Assembly: GCA_007130885.1 (NCBI GenBank)
Contig: SLRQ01000012.1
Location: 62,001 to 126,000 of the forward strand
Origin: Deltaproteobacteria bacterium
GTDB lineage: Bacteria > Myxococcota > Myxococcia > SLRQ01
DNA: 64,000 nucleotides
Reading direction: 5' to 3'
The position numbers were made by a program, and so were the translations under genes. Positions 25,852 through 34,779 of the stretch are shown here, piece after piece (position 1 is the first letter of the stretch; every line of letters begins with the position of its first letter). The notes under the pieces are model-generated. The model was not told where the DNA came from and ran no database searches. It saw nothing but the letters and a program-made list of their open reading frames with translations.

Positions 25852-28800
25852 ATGGCCAAGAGCAGATCATCATCGGCCGCCGGCAAGGGGCAAGCACGAC
25901 ACACCGAGGCCGCCGAGACACAACGAACCTTCGAGGCCAACCCGGCGGACGGATCGGCGCTACTTCGTTTGTGCACCGGCTTGCTCGCGATGGGGGACAA
26001 GGTATCGATACAGGAGGCGTTGTCACGTCATGTTCACGCTTCATCCGGCGGATCGCGAGCCCTTCGCTTGAGGCTGAGCAAGGCCGGCGAGATCTTGCCG
26101 GAGCAAAGAGCCGAGTTGCTAGTCCAGCTCTCTTACGTTGAAGCGGAAAAGCTGGGCGACGAAAACGCCGCTCTTGCTTCCACTCGGGAGGCTCTCAAAG
26201 TCCACCAGGCCCTGGCTTCCGACGCGGGTAGTACCACCACTCCAGAGGAAGTCACCGATCCCGGCTTCCCATGCGATATGGTCGAGGACACCGAGGACAC
26301 TGTCCCTTCGTTCAAGATCATCGGTGAGAAGATCGAGATCGCCTCGCCCAGCATCGAGAAAAGCGTCCCTAGGGGTGATGAACCGCTGACGGATCCGGCC
26401 ATCAAGAGACCCCCGCTGGATCACATCGAGGCAACCCCGCCGGACCCAAGTCTCGAACGACAATGCAAAAAGCTGATGGATCTCGAGCCGACCGCCGCGA
26501 TGGAAGCTCTCACGGCACTGAAGGAGTCATGTACCAGGGATGTGGACAAAGCGACCGTTTACCGAGCCATGGGACATATCCGCGAGGGTATGAACGACAA
26601 GGAAGGAGCCCTGCTCTCCTTGGCGGAGGCCGGCCGCCTTGCTCCATCAGACCGCAAGCTTCTCGACGAACAGCTGCGCCTTGCCGTAATGACCGGCGCT
26701 TATGCGGAGTTGGCCAAGTCCTACCGCGACGCCCTCCGTCACCCATTGGCCAAAGCCGACAGGATCTACCTGCATCTAAAGCTGGGACATTTGTACGCAC
26801 GTGAGCTAGCCCGGCCGGAGGCGGCTACCGAGCACTATGAGCGGGTAATGGCTCTCGAGCCGCAAAACGTCGAAGCGTTGCGCCGCTTGGGAGAGATTTT
26901 GGCGCGTCAAGGACGCTGGACGGAAGTCATCGACATCAAGAAGCGCGAGCTCGAAACGGTTTGGGCAAACAGCCGGGATCTTGCGCACACCACCTCGGTA
27001 AAGCGGGAGTTGGCCCGCCTGTACGAGGAAAAAATCGGCGATCGCGAAAGCGCTCTGCGCCTTTACCGCGAGGTCCTCTCCGTGACGCCGGAAAATCCGG
27101 CCATACTAGCCGGAATCGAACGTCTGCGGGAGCAGTCCGCGGTGGATGAAACGGGGAAGCAGGCTTTCGCGATACTGGAAAACGTTTACTCCGAAGCGAG
27201 AGCGTACGAGCGCCTTACCGATTTGTACTCTCAAGCAGCCCGGGAGGCCTTGGGAGCGGACGACCCTGTGCAGGCTGCCGATTTACATAGAAGAGCAGCA
27301 ATATCGCACGAGAAACATCTCGAGGACGGGGACCGGGCGTTCGTCGAGCTAGTTCGGGCATCGCAGATACTGTCGCGGGCAGGCAAGCAAGAACAGGCGG
27401 ATTTCGACTCATCAAGAGCGGGAGATATCGCGGTAGCGATCTTTGAAGATCTTTTGCGCATCGGCCAGGCCGCCGGATCATTCGAGCAGTCGGTTGCAGC
27501 GGCAGAGGATCTCGCTATGCAACTCGGAGGAACAAGAGGCGCCGCCTTATTGGTGCGCCTCGCTGACACCGAGAAAGAGGAAACTAGAACGACAGCCAGG
27601 CTCGCTCGCGCGGTAGAGATATCAGGCGGCGACCCTGACCTCGAGAGCCGTCTCGAGGATCTCTACGTCTCGCAGGGCAACTGGAAGGAGCTTGCCGTCT
27701 TCTACCGGACGCGAGCCGACCGTGTAGCCGATCGAGGCGTAAAAGCGGACCTGCTTTCCCGTCTCGCCGAGGTACTCGAAGACGAGATTGGCGATGTAAC
27801 TGGCGCGGCAAGGGTATATGAAGAAATCACCGAATTGGCCGGCAGCGGCTCCAACGCACAGGTCTCTCTATTCCGCTTGCTCGAGGAGCAGCAAAGCTGG
27901 ACGGATTTGGTGAAGGCCCTTGAATGGGCCGTCGAAGAATCCGAGGACGTCGAAAGTAAGAAGAGCGCTCTACTTCAAAGAGCCCGGGTGCATCAGGACA
28001 AGCTTGGTGATCCCTTGGCCGCGCGGGCTGACTGGCAAAGAGCTCTCACCCTGGACCCTCGCTGCGCGGAAGCAATCCAGGGCATGGCGGAGACGGTGTC
28101 CGAGACCGACAACGCTCGAGAGGCTGCCATAGCCTTGGAGTCGTCCCTTTCCGGTCTGTCCCCAGGTCAAGAAGGAAGAGCAGAGGGCTTCCGGCGCCTG
28201 GCTCATCTCTATGGAGATGTTCTTCAACAACCCTCGAAGGCCAAGCTGGCCTGGGAAGAGGTCCAGCGGGAGCTTCCGGACGATGACGACGCTTTCGAGA
28301 ATTTGAGAGCCTTGTACCGCGAGCGAGGAAACCTCGACTCGCTGGCACATCTGCTCGACGATCGCCTGAACACACGCCCTCGGGATGCCGACGCGAAGCT
28401 TTGGAGGCGAGAACGTATCGACGCTTTGGAGAAACTCGGGCGTGGCGAGGAAGCCGGAGAAGAGTGGCAAAAAGCCGCCGAAGACGACCCCACCGACCTG
28501 GAGGCGCAGGCTAGTCTGGCTGCCTTTCACACCGCCAGGCACAACTGGAGCACGGTAGTCGACGTAATTGGCGATTGGCTGGAAGCTGCCTCCGATGAGG
28601 ACGAGAAAGCCGACCTGCACGCCCGGCTTGCGGAAATCCATCGCCATGAGATGAATGACGAGGATAAGGCCGTAGCAGAGTATGAAAAAGCACTGTGCCT
28701 CTCTCCCAGCCACACGAGCGCGCTGACAGCTTTGACGGATATTTTCAGGCAGCGGGGCGAGCTGCACAAGATGCTGCCGTTGCTGGAGTCCCGTTTGAAC

Positions 28801-31800
28801 TGGGCCACGGAACCCAGGGAAAGAGCTATTACTCTGGCGGAGGTTTGGGTGGTGGGACGCAGGCTTGGTGAAGCCGGCGACGACGACGCCAGAGCACGAG
28901 CCGGTGAAGCGTTGCAGGAAGCTTGTCTGTTGGCGCCGGGAGATCCCCGTCTCTGGACCGACCTCGAGGAGACTTTGACGGAAGAGTGTAGGTTCAGCGA
29001 GCTTGCGGGTTACCTAGAGGCCCGCGCGGCACGACTCGAGGGAGGAGAACGAGCAAACTCACTGCTGAAAGCAGCAAAGGCGCTGCATCGAGTCGAACCC
29101 CAAGATCAGCGAATCAAGGAGCGGACTCGACGCTGCCTGGAGAGGGCTCGTGATTCAGCAAGTGACGGACACACTGCATTGCCCGAGGTGCTCGACCTTC
29201 TACGTGCTGTTTACGAAGAATCCGGAGCCTGGGAAGCACTGGGAGGGGTTCTGGAGCAGATGGCATGCCCGGAGGTTACGGATGATACCCGGCAGCGCAG
29301 CTGGCTTCTGAACGAGCTGTCCCTCCTATTGGCCGACCGACTGGATCGTCCCGCCGAGGCCTCCGGGCCTCTGGAAGAGCTGCTGAAGATAACCTCGGAT
29401 GACGCCGAACGCGACAGTGTGTTGAGCCGCCTGATCTCCCTTCACGGCAACCTAGGAGACTGGCACACCGTAAGGGATCTCATAGACCAGCGCGCTCGAC
29501 TCCACCAAGGTACCGACCGTGAAGCGGAGCTTCATCTGACGGCGGCCGAGATTGCCGAAAAACGTCTCTCGAATCATGAGGCGGCTCTTCATCACCTGAG
29601 ATCGGCCCTCGCGGCGAGACCCACGGACGACGAAATCATCGAGCGCCTCGAATGCCTCTGCAAAGCCACCGGCCAAAACGAAGCGCACGCCTTAATCCTA
29701 TCAGAGGAAGGCCTGCGAGCGGACGATCCTGCCCGCAAGACCGAACTCTTACTCCGTGCCGCCGTAATAAAGGCACGCCTGGGGAACCTTGAGGGCGCGC
29801 GTCAAGACATCGAGGCGTTCATGGCCATGGACGGGGCGCTCGAAAGTCCCTCCCCCGACAGAATCCGCGAGGTGTCCGAGCTGCTGTCCACCCTGCGAGC
29901 ATTCGATGATCTGATTATATTTTATGAAAAGTTACTGGATACGGAAGCCGATCCAGCAAGTAAGGCAGAGCTTTGGGTGGACCTGGGAATGATACGGGAG
30001 GAGCATCTCTGTGACCAGGGTAAAGCTCTCTCGGCTTACGAACAGGCCCTGAAATTGGACCCCAAGAGCGCTCGAGCCTTGGCCTTTGCTGGTCGGCTCG
30101 CGGAGACTCGCGGCGATCTCGACACCGCTCTCGAGCTTCGAATGCGTCAGGCGGATGTCGCCGAGACTCCCTCGAGTAAAGCCGGGGCGTACTGCGCCGC
30201 GGCTGGTACCATCGAGAATAGGGACAAGAAGTTGGCCCTGGAGCTGTACGAGAAAGCTTTCGAAGCGGACGCTCGCTCAACATCGGCTTTGCGGGGACAA
30301 CTGCGCCTACTGGAGGAGCAAAAACGCTCGGCTGAGGCGATTCATGTCATTCAAACACTGGCGGATCTGTCCGAGGATCCCGTGGAGAGCTGCCGCCTGT
30401 GGACAGACGCAGGCGAAATGCTCGAAGCTACCGAAGATTCGAAGGGTGCCTCAAAATGCTATGAGATGGCTCTGAACGCCGTTCCTGATTACGCCCAGGC
30501 TTGCACGGCGCTCGCCCGATTGCACCTGGAAGAGGGAGCACCCACGGCCGCTCTTACGCTACTCGAGCTTGCCGCGGATCGCTTGGATCGGGAGAACGAC
30601 AGCGAGGGGCTAGCCAGCGCCTACCGACAAATAGCCTCTGTCCACGAAGCAATCGGGCAGCTCGATGAGGCACGCCGTAAGCTCCAAGCCGCATACCACC
30701 TCCGCCCGACCAGACGAGACACACTGGAGTCTCTGGCCTGGCAGCTCTCCGCCAGCCAGGATCACGTGCGCTCTCACGAAGTTCTCTGCAGCCTGCTGGA
30801 GAACCATGAGCAGAGCTTCTCCAAGTCCGAGAAGGCATCCGTACTGCGAAGGATGGGTCTGTCACTCGCCGCCATGGGCCGCTACGGGGACGCGGCAGGC
30901 AAACTGGATGAAGCGCTGAGACTGGCCCCAAAGGACAGGGATGTGCTCGTGGCCCTCGCCAACACATATGAGGACGCCGGCCGCTGGGCCGAGGCGATCC
31001 GGGTGAGAGAAAAACTCCTGGCCCTGTCTAGAAGAAAACAGGACAGGCGGCGGCTATCTCTCGAGATAGCCCATCTCTGGGCGGGGAAGCTTCATGACGC
31101 CTCCCATGCAGCCGAGGTCCTGAAGGATGCCTTGGAAGAGCATCCTGACGACAGTGTGATACTGGAGCGTCTCGCATCCGAACAAGAGAAGAATAATGCC
31201 TACCAAGAGGCGGCCGTCACTCTTGAAAAGCTGCTGGAGAAAGAGTCCGGCAACTCCTATCAATGGGTGCGACTCGGGAAGATCCATCATGAGCACCTCG
31301 ATAACCCAGAGCGTGCAATCGAGTCCTTTAGAAAGGCGGTAGAGCTTTCAAGGCGCGAGGAAGACGTTCAAGAAGCACTGAAAGCCTTGCGCGATGTTGC
31401 CGCCGCTACTCGGGACGCCCGGCCACTAGCTGAGATGTTGGCCGTCCTGGCCGATCGAGGCGGAGATACGGAACCCCACCTTCTTCGCGAGCTCGCCGAG
31501 GTTCAGCGGTATCAAATCGGCGACTGTAAGAAAGCCCTTGCCCACCTGGAACGAGCGGTGACGCTGGAACCGGAGCATACAGGCACATTGGAAGATGTTG
31601 CTCGCTTGTATGAGCGGGACGGTCGCGACGAAGACGCCGTGCTCATGTTACGCAGAGTTCTTCGCATCTCCCCTTTTGACATCGATGCCTTGCGCTCACT
31701 ACTTCGGGTACTGCAACGCCAGAATCGGAACGATGGCGCAGCCATGGTGGCGTCGATCTTGTCACTGCTGGATTCAAACGACACTGATATCCAACGTCTA

Positions 31801-32622
31801 CGGGCGAATCTCCCAGGACCACCAGATGACGGGCCTTCCTTGCCGGAGGGCCCAAATTCACCGGAGCTAATCCATCCTCACGCCGCCGGTGCAACGGGAA
31901 GACTATTGGCGGCCATCGGCTCCGAAGGTTTGACCACCTTCGAGAGAAAGAGGTCCAAGGAGGTTGTGCTGGACCCCCAAGAGAAGTCGAACGCCGCACT
32001 CACTACCGCGGCGATTTCAGTTGCCGCCCGTATACTGCGAATCCCCGAGTTCCGGGTGGAGCTAGGCGGCGCCACCATGCCCCCGCGCATGGCCCCCACC
32101 ATAGGTTTTCCTCCCAGAGTTCTGGTGTCTCCTCGGCTCATCAACAGCGCGCACAGCATCGAGCCGGCGGAGCTAAGATTCCAAGCCGCGCGCGCGGTCA
32201 TGTCCACACTGCCCGAGATGTTGGCAGGATTGGCCCTGCATAGGGAACAACTGGAAATTCTTCTTTCCGCTGCCTTGGCTCTTACCGGAGTCGAAAAATC
32301 CTCCGAGATGAGGACCGACAGAGCGGCCAAGAGGATGGAAGATCTCGTTTCGGATAGACGAAAGAAAGAGATCGCCGAAGCAGCGGGGCACTATCAAAGT
32401 GCTCGTGATGATGAACGGCTGGATGACTACATAAGAGGAGTCGAGTACTCGGTAATCAGAGCTGGGCTGTTCATCTCGGGAAGCCCTCACACGGCCCTTC
32501 AGGTGCTCCAACAAGAAGGATTGAATGAACAGAAAATAACGAGCGAACTGGTCTCATTCGCCCTCAGCGAGGAACACCTCGCGTTGCGAGCAAAGCTCGG
32601 CTGGAGCGCCGGCCTCAAATAA
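25852..32622 (+). CDS. Giant TPR-repeat protein (2256 residues)
   Basis: A very long helical-repeat protein. From about residue 190 to 2000 it is a chain of TPR-like units of 34-40 residues, with recurring strings such as LYARELARPEAATEHYERVMALEPQNVEALRRLGEI. Residues 1-190 are low-complexity. The last ~240 residues (from LIHPHAAGATGRLLAAIGSEG) form a separate non-repeat domain with AARILRIPEFRVELGG and PPRVLVSPRLINS. No signal peptide or membrane segment is seen, so it is predicted cytosolic. Large TPR proteins of this type occur in myxobacteria; partners are unknown. GGAGAA precedes the ATG. The reading frame is uninterrupted, which supports a functional gene. Confidence 0.85.
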   Translation: MAKSRSSSAAGKGQARHTEAAETQRTFEANPADGSALLRLCTGLLAMGDKVSIQEALSRHVHASSGGSRALRLRLSKAGEILPEQRAELLVQLSYVEAEKLGDENAALASTREALKVHQALASDAGSTTTPEEVTDPGFPCDMVEDTEDTVPSFKIIGEKIEIASPSIEKSVPRGDEPLTDPAIKRPPLDHIEATPPDPSLERQCKKLMDLEPTAAMEALTALKESCTRDVDKATVYRAMGHIREGMNDKEGALLSLAEAGRLAPSDRKLLDEQLRLAVMTGAYAELAKSYRDALRHPLAKADRIYLHLKLGHLYARELARPEAATEHYERVMALEPQNVEALRRLGEILARQGRWTEVIDIKKRELETVWANSRDLAHTTSVKRELARLYEEKIGDRESALRLYREVLSVTPENPAILAGIERLREQSAVDETGKQAFAILENVYSEARAYERLTDLYSQAAREALGADDPVQAADLHRRAAISHEKHLEDGDRAFVELVRASQILSRAGKQEQADFDSSRAGDIAVAIFEDLLRIGQAAGSFEQSVAAAEDLAMQLGGTRGAALLVRLADTEKEETRTTARLARAVEISGGDPDLESRLEDLYVSQGNWKELAVFYRTRADRVADRGVKADLLSRLAEVLEDEIGDVTGAARVYEEITELAGSGSNAQVSLFRLLEEQQSWTDLVKALEWAVEESEDVESKKSALLQRARVHQDKLGDPLAARADWQRALTLDPRCAEAIQGMAETVSETDNAREAAIALESSLSGLSPGQEGRAEGFRRLAHLYGDVLQQPSKAKLAWEEVQRELPDDDDAFENLRALYRERGNLDSLAHLLDDRLNTRPRDADAKLWRRERIDALEKLGRGEEAGEEWQKAAEDDPTDLEAQASLAAFHTARHNWSTVVDVIGDWLEAASDEDEKADLHARLAEIHRHEMNDEDKAVAEYEKALCLSPSHTSALTALTDIFRQRGELHKMLPLLESRLNWATEPRERAITLAEVWVVGRRLGEAGDDDARARAGEALQEACLLAPGDPRLWTDLEETLTEECRFSELAGYLEARAARLEGGERANSLLKAAKALHRVEPQDQRIKERTRRCLERARDSASDGHTALPEVLDLLRAVYEESGAWEALGGVLEQMACPEVTDDTRQRSWLLNELSLLLADRLDRPAEASGPLEELLKITSDDAERDSVLSRLISLHGNLGDWHTVRDLIDQRARLHQGTDREAELHLTAAEIAEKRLSNHEAALHHLRSALAARPTDDEIIERLECLCKATGQNEAHALILSEEGLRADDPARKTELLLRAAVIKARLGNLEGARQDIEAFMAMDGALESPSPDRIREVSELLSTLRAFDDLIIFYEKLLDTEADPASKAELWVDLGMIREEHLCDQGKALSAYEQALKLDPKSARALAFAGRLAETRGDLDTALELRMRQADVAETPSSKAGAYCAAAGTIENRDKKLALELYEKAFEADARSTSALRGQLRLLEEQKRSAEAIHVIQTLADLSEDPVESCRLWTDAGEMLEATEDSKGASKCYEMALNAVPDYAQACTALARLHLEEGAPTAALTLLELAADRLDRENDSEGLASAYRQIASVHEAIGQLDEARRKLQAAYHLRPTRRDTLESLAWQLSASQDHVRSHEVLCSLLENHEQSFSKSEKASVLRRMGLSLAAMGRYGDAAGKLDEALRLAPKDRDVLVALANTYEDAGRWAEAIRVREKLLALSRRKQDRRRLSLEIAHLWAGKLHDASHAAEVLKDALEEHPDDSVILERLASEQEKNNAYQEAAVTLEKLLEKESGNSYQWVRLGKIHHEHLDNPERAIESFRKAVELSRREEDVQEALKALRDVAAATRDARPLAEMLAVLADRGGDTEPHLLRELAEVQRYQIGDCKKALAHLERAVTLEPEHTGTLEDVARLYERDGRDEDAVLMLRRVLRISPFDIDALRSLLRVLQRQNRNDGAAMVASILSLLDSNDTDIQRLRANLPGPPDDGPSLPEGPNSPELIHPHAAGATGRLLAAIGSEGLTTFERKRSKEVVLDPQEKSNAALTTAAISVAARILRIPEFRVELGGATMPPRMAPTIGFPPRVLVSPRLINSAHSIEPAELRFQAARAVMSTLPEMLAGLALHREQLEILLSAALALTGVEKSSEMRTDRAAKRMEDLVSDRRKKEIAEAAGHYQSARDDERLDDYIRGVEYSVIRAGLFISGSPHTALQVLQQEGLNEQKITSELVSFALSEEHLALRAKLGWSAGLK

Positions 32623-32755
32623 GAAGCGGGCTCGCACATTTCCTCCAAGGCTCGCAGCTCGATACAGGCATCGCCGCGCCGGCCCCATCAAGACGTGCGC
32701 GACCGCCACTCTTTCTCCTAGTACTGTCGGCGTCTACCCTTGGCTACCGGGCTTC

Positions 32756-33274
32756 TCAATCGCGATCCTGAAGAAAGGTATCCTCTAGCACCTTATCTGC
32801 CTGTACCTTTCTCCAGTCCGCCAAACGCTCCTTCAGAGCGGGGTCATGCAGTGCAATGATGGCGGCGGCAAAAAGCGCCGCGTTTGCCGCGCCGGCACTC
32901 CCTATGGAGAAAGTACCAACCGGTATGCCTCGGGGCATCTGAACAATCGAGAGCAAGGAGTCAAGACCTTGCAGGGCTCTCGACTGGACGGGAACTCCCA
33001 AGACGGGAAGGAGAGTCTTCGCGGCCACTACTCCAGGCAGATGAGCCGCGCCACCCGCTCCTGCAATGAAGACCTCCATGCCTCTACCCTCGCCTCCCTC
33101 CACGTACTCGAAAAGCTGGTCGGGTGTCCGGTGGGCCGAGAGCACTCGACTCTCGTTTGCCACCCCCAGCTCATCCAATATCTCCGCGGCCGGCCGCATT
33201 GTTTCCCAGTCGTTCTTGCTTCCCATGATGATCCCGACGCGAGGACCGGAGGCTCCTGCTGACTGCGTATCCAT
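32756..33274 (-). CDS. purE: N5-carboxyaminoimidazole ribonucleotide mutase
   Basis: Converts N5-CAIR to CAIR in purine synthesis. The class I PurE core is present: [52 protein letters not shown], and [33 protein letters not shown]. The SAHRTPD histidine and the GSKNDW aspartate are the catalytic residues known for the family. The start ATG 33274 has AAGGGAG before it; the frame opens 5 codons earlier. PurK is not adjacent, so the carboxylase partner must lie elsewhere. It ends convergently to the giant TPR gene with no obvious terminator between. Confidence 0.96.
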   Translation of the reverse strand: MDTQSAGASGPRVGIIMGSKNDWETMRPAAEILDELGVANESRVLSAHRTPDQLFEYVEGGEGRGMEVFIAGAGGAAHLPGVVAAKTLLPVLGVPVQSRALQGLDSLLSIVQMPRGIPVGTFSIGSAGAANAALFAAAIIALHDPALKERLADWRKVQADKVLEDTFLQDRD

Positions 33275-33419
33275 GATTGCTCCCTTCATTTGACGAGCGG
33301 CTCGGCGAAGCTTGATTCCACCGGTCCGTAGGAAAGAATGTCGGCGGTCCTTTTAGTGGAGACCTTCTTGCCGCTCAAGCCATATCGACACGAAACATAC
33401 TCCAACGAATGATTGCCTC

Positions 33420-34565
33420 TTACCGGTTCATCAGCTTCTCAGCCTCCAGGGCCACCCTATCCGCCGCCCCACCCGGCCCCAGCAACCGGCGCACCTCTTC
33501 GAGATCGGCTTTCATCCTCTCCCTATTCTTACCTCCCGGCAGAATGTGATCCAGCTCGGCAGCCACCGACTCCGGCTGCATATCCGCTTGGAGAAGCTCG
33601 GGAACGATCTCTCTGCCCATCAGCAAATTGGGAAGGGAGACGAACGGTGCCCGAACCAACGTACGTCCCGCAAACCAGGTTCCCCAAGAGACGCGATAGA
33701 CCACCACCATGGGACAGTGTGCAAGTGCCGCTTCCAAAGCTACCGTGCCGCTCGCGACTACCGCGGCGTCACTTTGCACAAGCGCTTCCCTGGCGCCATT
33801 CCGCGAGACCGCGGGATGCAATTCGGGCGCTATTTCTCCGGCAATACCGCTGACCCATTGCTCATCGATGGTAGGGGCAACTGGAATGACGATGCGTACA
33901 GGCCCTTCCCGCCGAGCAGCAACAATTTTCACGGCCCGGAGCATTGCGGGCAGGCACCGGACTACCTCCATGCGCCTGCTGCCTGGAAGAAGGGCCACGG
34001 TGACCACGTCGGTCTCCTCCACTCTTGCCTCTGCCGGAGAGCCGCTCCCCCTCTCCACGGCGGGGAACAAATCGACCATGGGATGGCCTACATAGGTTAC
34101 CTGGACACCGGCATCGAGCCATACCTTTTCCTCGAACGGCAAGATCACACAGAGACGGTCGACTACCCGCGACACCTCACGGGTTCGCCATTGCCTCCAG
34201 GCCCAGACCATCGGCGCCACGAAGTACAGTATTGGAACGCCCAAGCGTCTCAGCCGTCGCGCCATTCGCAGGTTGAGGTCGGGGCTGTCGACCAGAATCG
34301 CCAGATCCGGTCGCCTATGGGCAGCCTCGCGGGTTACTCGCGACATGATGCCCAAGATTCGGGGCAAAGCTGGAACTACCTCGGTGAGCCCCATAACCGA
34401 AATGTCTTCGGTGCGGGCCACCGCCTCCACGCCCACGCTTCGGAGTGCCGGCCCGGCGATCCCGAAAGCCTCGATGTTCGGATTCGTCGCACGAAGGCAC
34501 TCAATGACAGCCGCCGCGAGAGAATCCGCGGAAGCCTCGGCTGCTGTCACCAGAATACGGGGCAT
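33420..34565 (-). CDS. lpxB: Lipid-A-disaccharide synthase
   Basis: A GT19 glycosyltransferase that joins UDP-2,3-diacylglucosamine to lipid X to make lipid A disaccharide, at the inner leaflet of the inner membrane. ILVTAAEASADSLAAAVI (family GE.SGD.lga with EAS here), DIAIMG-like DISVMGLTEVVPALPRIL, ILVDSPDLNLRMARRLRR, FVAPMVWAWRQWR and LLPGSRRMEV are the hallmark strings. A 381-residue length is normal. The start lacks a strong ribosome-binding site. It is divergent from the pseudo-receiver gene and separated from lpxI/lpxA by it. Confidence 0.95.
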   Translation of the reverse strand: MPRILVTAAEASADSLAAAVIECLRATNPNIEAFGIAGPALRSVGVEAVARTEDISVMGLTEVVPALPRILGIMSRVTREAAHRRPDLAILVDSPDLNLRMARRLRRLGVPILYFVAPMVWAWRQWRTREVSRVVDRLCVILPFEEKVWLDAGVQVTYVGHPMVDLFPAVERGSGSPAEARVEETDVVTVALLPGSRRMEVVRCLPAMLRAVKIVAARREGPVRIVIPVAPTIDEQWVSGIAGEIAPELHPAVSRNGAREALVQSDAAVVASGTVALEAALAHCPMVVVYRVSWGTWFAGRTLVRAPFVSLPNLLMGREIVPELLQADMQPESVAAELDHILPGGKNRERMKADLEEVRRLLGPGGAADRVALEAEKLMNR

Positions 34566-34715
34566 TAGGTGCTTGTAACACGAGGAGCGCCCTAATCGTG
34601 CAACAGTGGAAACGGTCGAGCAGCTTCAGCGCCGCGGCGGTCGTGAAACGACACCTACGGAACAAGGTGAGCGCCATCCTATGGTCATGACTGAAAGACT
34701 CTCGAGCCTAATCAC

Positions 34716-34724
34716 TGGTATAAG
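34716..34724 (+). promoter_or_regulatory. Candidate extended -10 promoter for the pseudo-receiver gene
   Basis: TGGTATAAG matches the extended -10 pattern TGnTATAAT; no good -35 is seen. It lies 56 nt before the chosen ATG. Confidence 0.35.
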
Positions 34725-34779
34725 GATACAGGTGCGTCTTTTACGGACCCGACACTCATGAAGGGAGATGGAGCAAGAC

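Noticed and set aside
33275..33419. Purine riboswitch upstream of purE
   Set aside because: No recognisable three-way junction or conserved loop sequences in the leader.
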